Part shown: positions 14,336-14,348 of the stretch, piece after piece
Numbering within the stretch: the first letter of the stretch is position 1
Layout: each line of letters starts with the position of its first letter
NCBI GenBank assembly: GCA_002751075.1
Contig: NAOQ01000003.1
Span: 331,818 to 346,165 of the forward strand
Direction: 5' to 3'
Source of the DNA: Ichthyophonus hoferi
Lineage: Eukaryota; Opisthokonta; Ichthyosporea; Ichthyophonida; Ichthyophonidae
Length of the DNA stretch: 14,348 bases
Notes under the pieces: model-generated
Seen by the model: the letters and a program-made list of their open reading frames with translations, nothing else
Databases searched by the model: none
Told to the model about the DNA's origin: nothing
Position numbers and translations under genes: made by a program

Positions 14336-14348
14336 CTATATATCCTAT
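14292..14348 (+). repeat. Start of intron 23, TA repeat
   Basis: The GTATGT donor is followed by an uninterrupted TA dinucleotide run at about 14299-14333. The intron continues past the window edge. Confidence 0.85.

Noticed and set aside
1-14348. tRNA, rRNA or transposon genes
   Set aside because: No cloverleaf, rRNA block, transposase, reverse transcriptase or terminal-repeat pair was recognised on either strand by eye.

Overview
The window is one deeply intron-split nuclear gene on the + strand, encoding the delta large subunit of the AP-3 adaptor complex (AP3D1 in animals, Apl5 in yeast). Twenty-two coding exons between 1347 and 14291 were placed by matching translated blocks to the remembered human AP3D1 sequence. 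Each junction has GT and AG at the intron ends and keeps frame. A 13-base first coding exon at 171-183 is likely. Joined, they give 801 codons with no stop. This covers the whole adaptin trunk and the AP3D1/BLVR-type hinge. The rest of the hinge and the C-terminal ear lie past the right edge. No other gene, RNA gene, transposase or reverse-strand coding region could be supported.

The organism is a eukaryote with very high intron density: 22 complete introns of 216-1163 bases, about 11.7 kb of intron for 2.4 kb of coding sequence. Introns are AT-rich and full of short tandem repeats, mainly TATNN pentamers and GTAT or ATAC tetramers. The protein stays close to animal AP-3 delta even in the hinge, so a protist on or near the animal-fungal branch is my guess, at low confidence.

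Layout: 1-170 is the 5' flank or 5' UTR; 184-1346 is a large first intron; exons 2-17 (1347-10591) encode the trunk; exons 18-23 (10860-14291) encode the hinge; intron 23 runs off the window as a TA repeat.

The most unusual signal is at exon edges. Introns 2, 4, 7 and possibly 18 carry decayed upstream copies of the next 3' splice site plus the first bases of the following exon. Introns 5 and 9 carry tandem copies of their own 5' splice site. In intron 9 the copies include the exon end and keep the reading frame open through two extra donors. Many introns also switch from G-without-C repeats in the 5' part to C-without-G repeats in the 3' part. Together these suggest that duplication and slippage at splice junctions has built much of the intron sequence of this gene.
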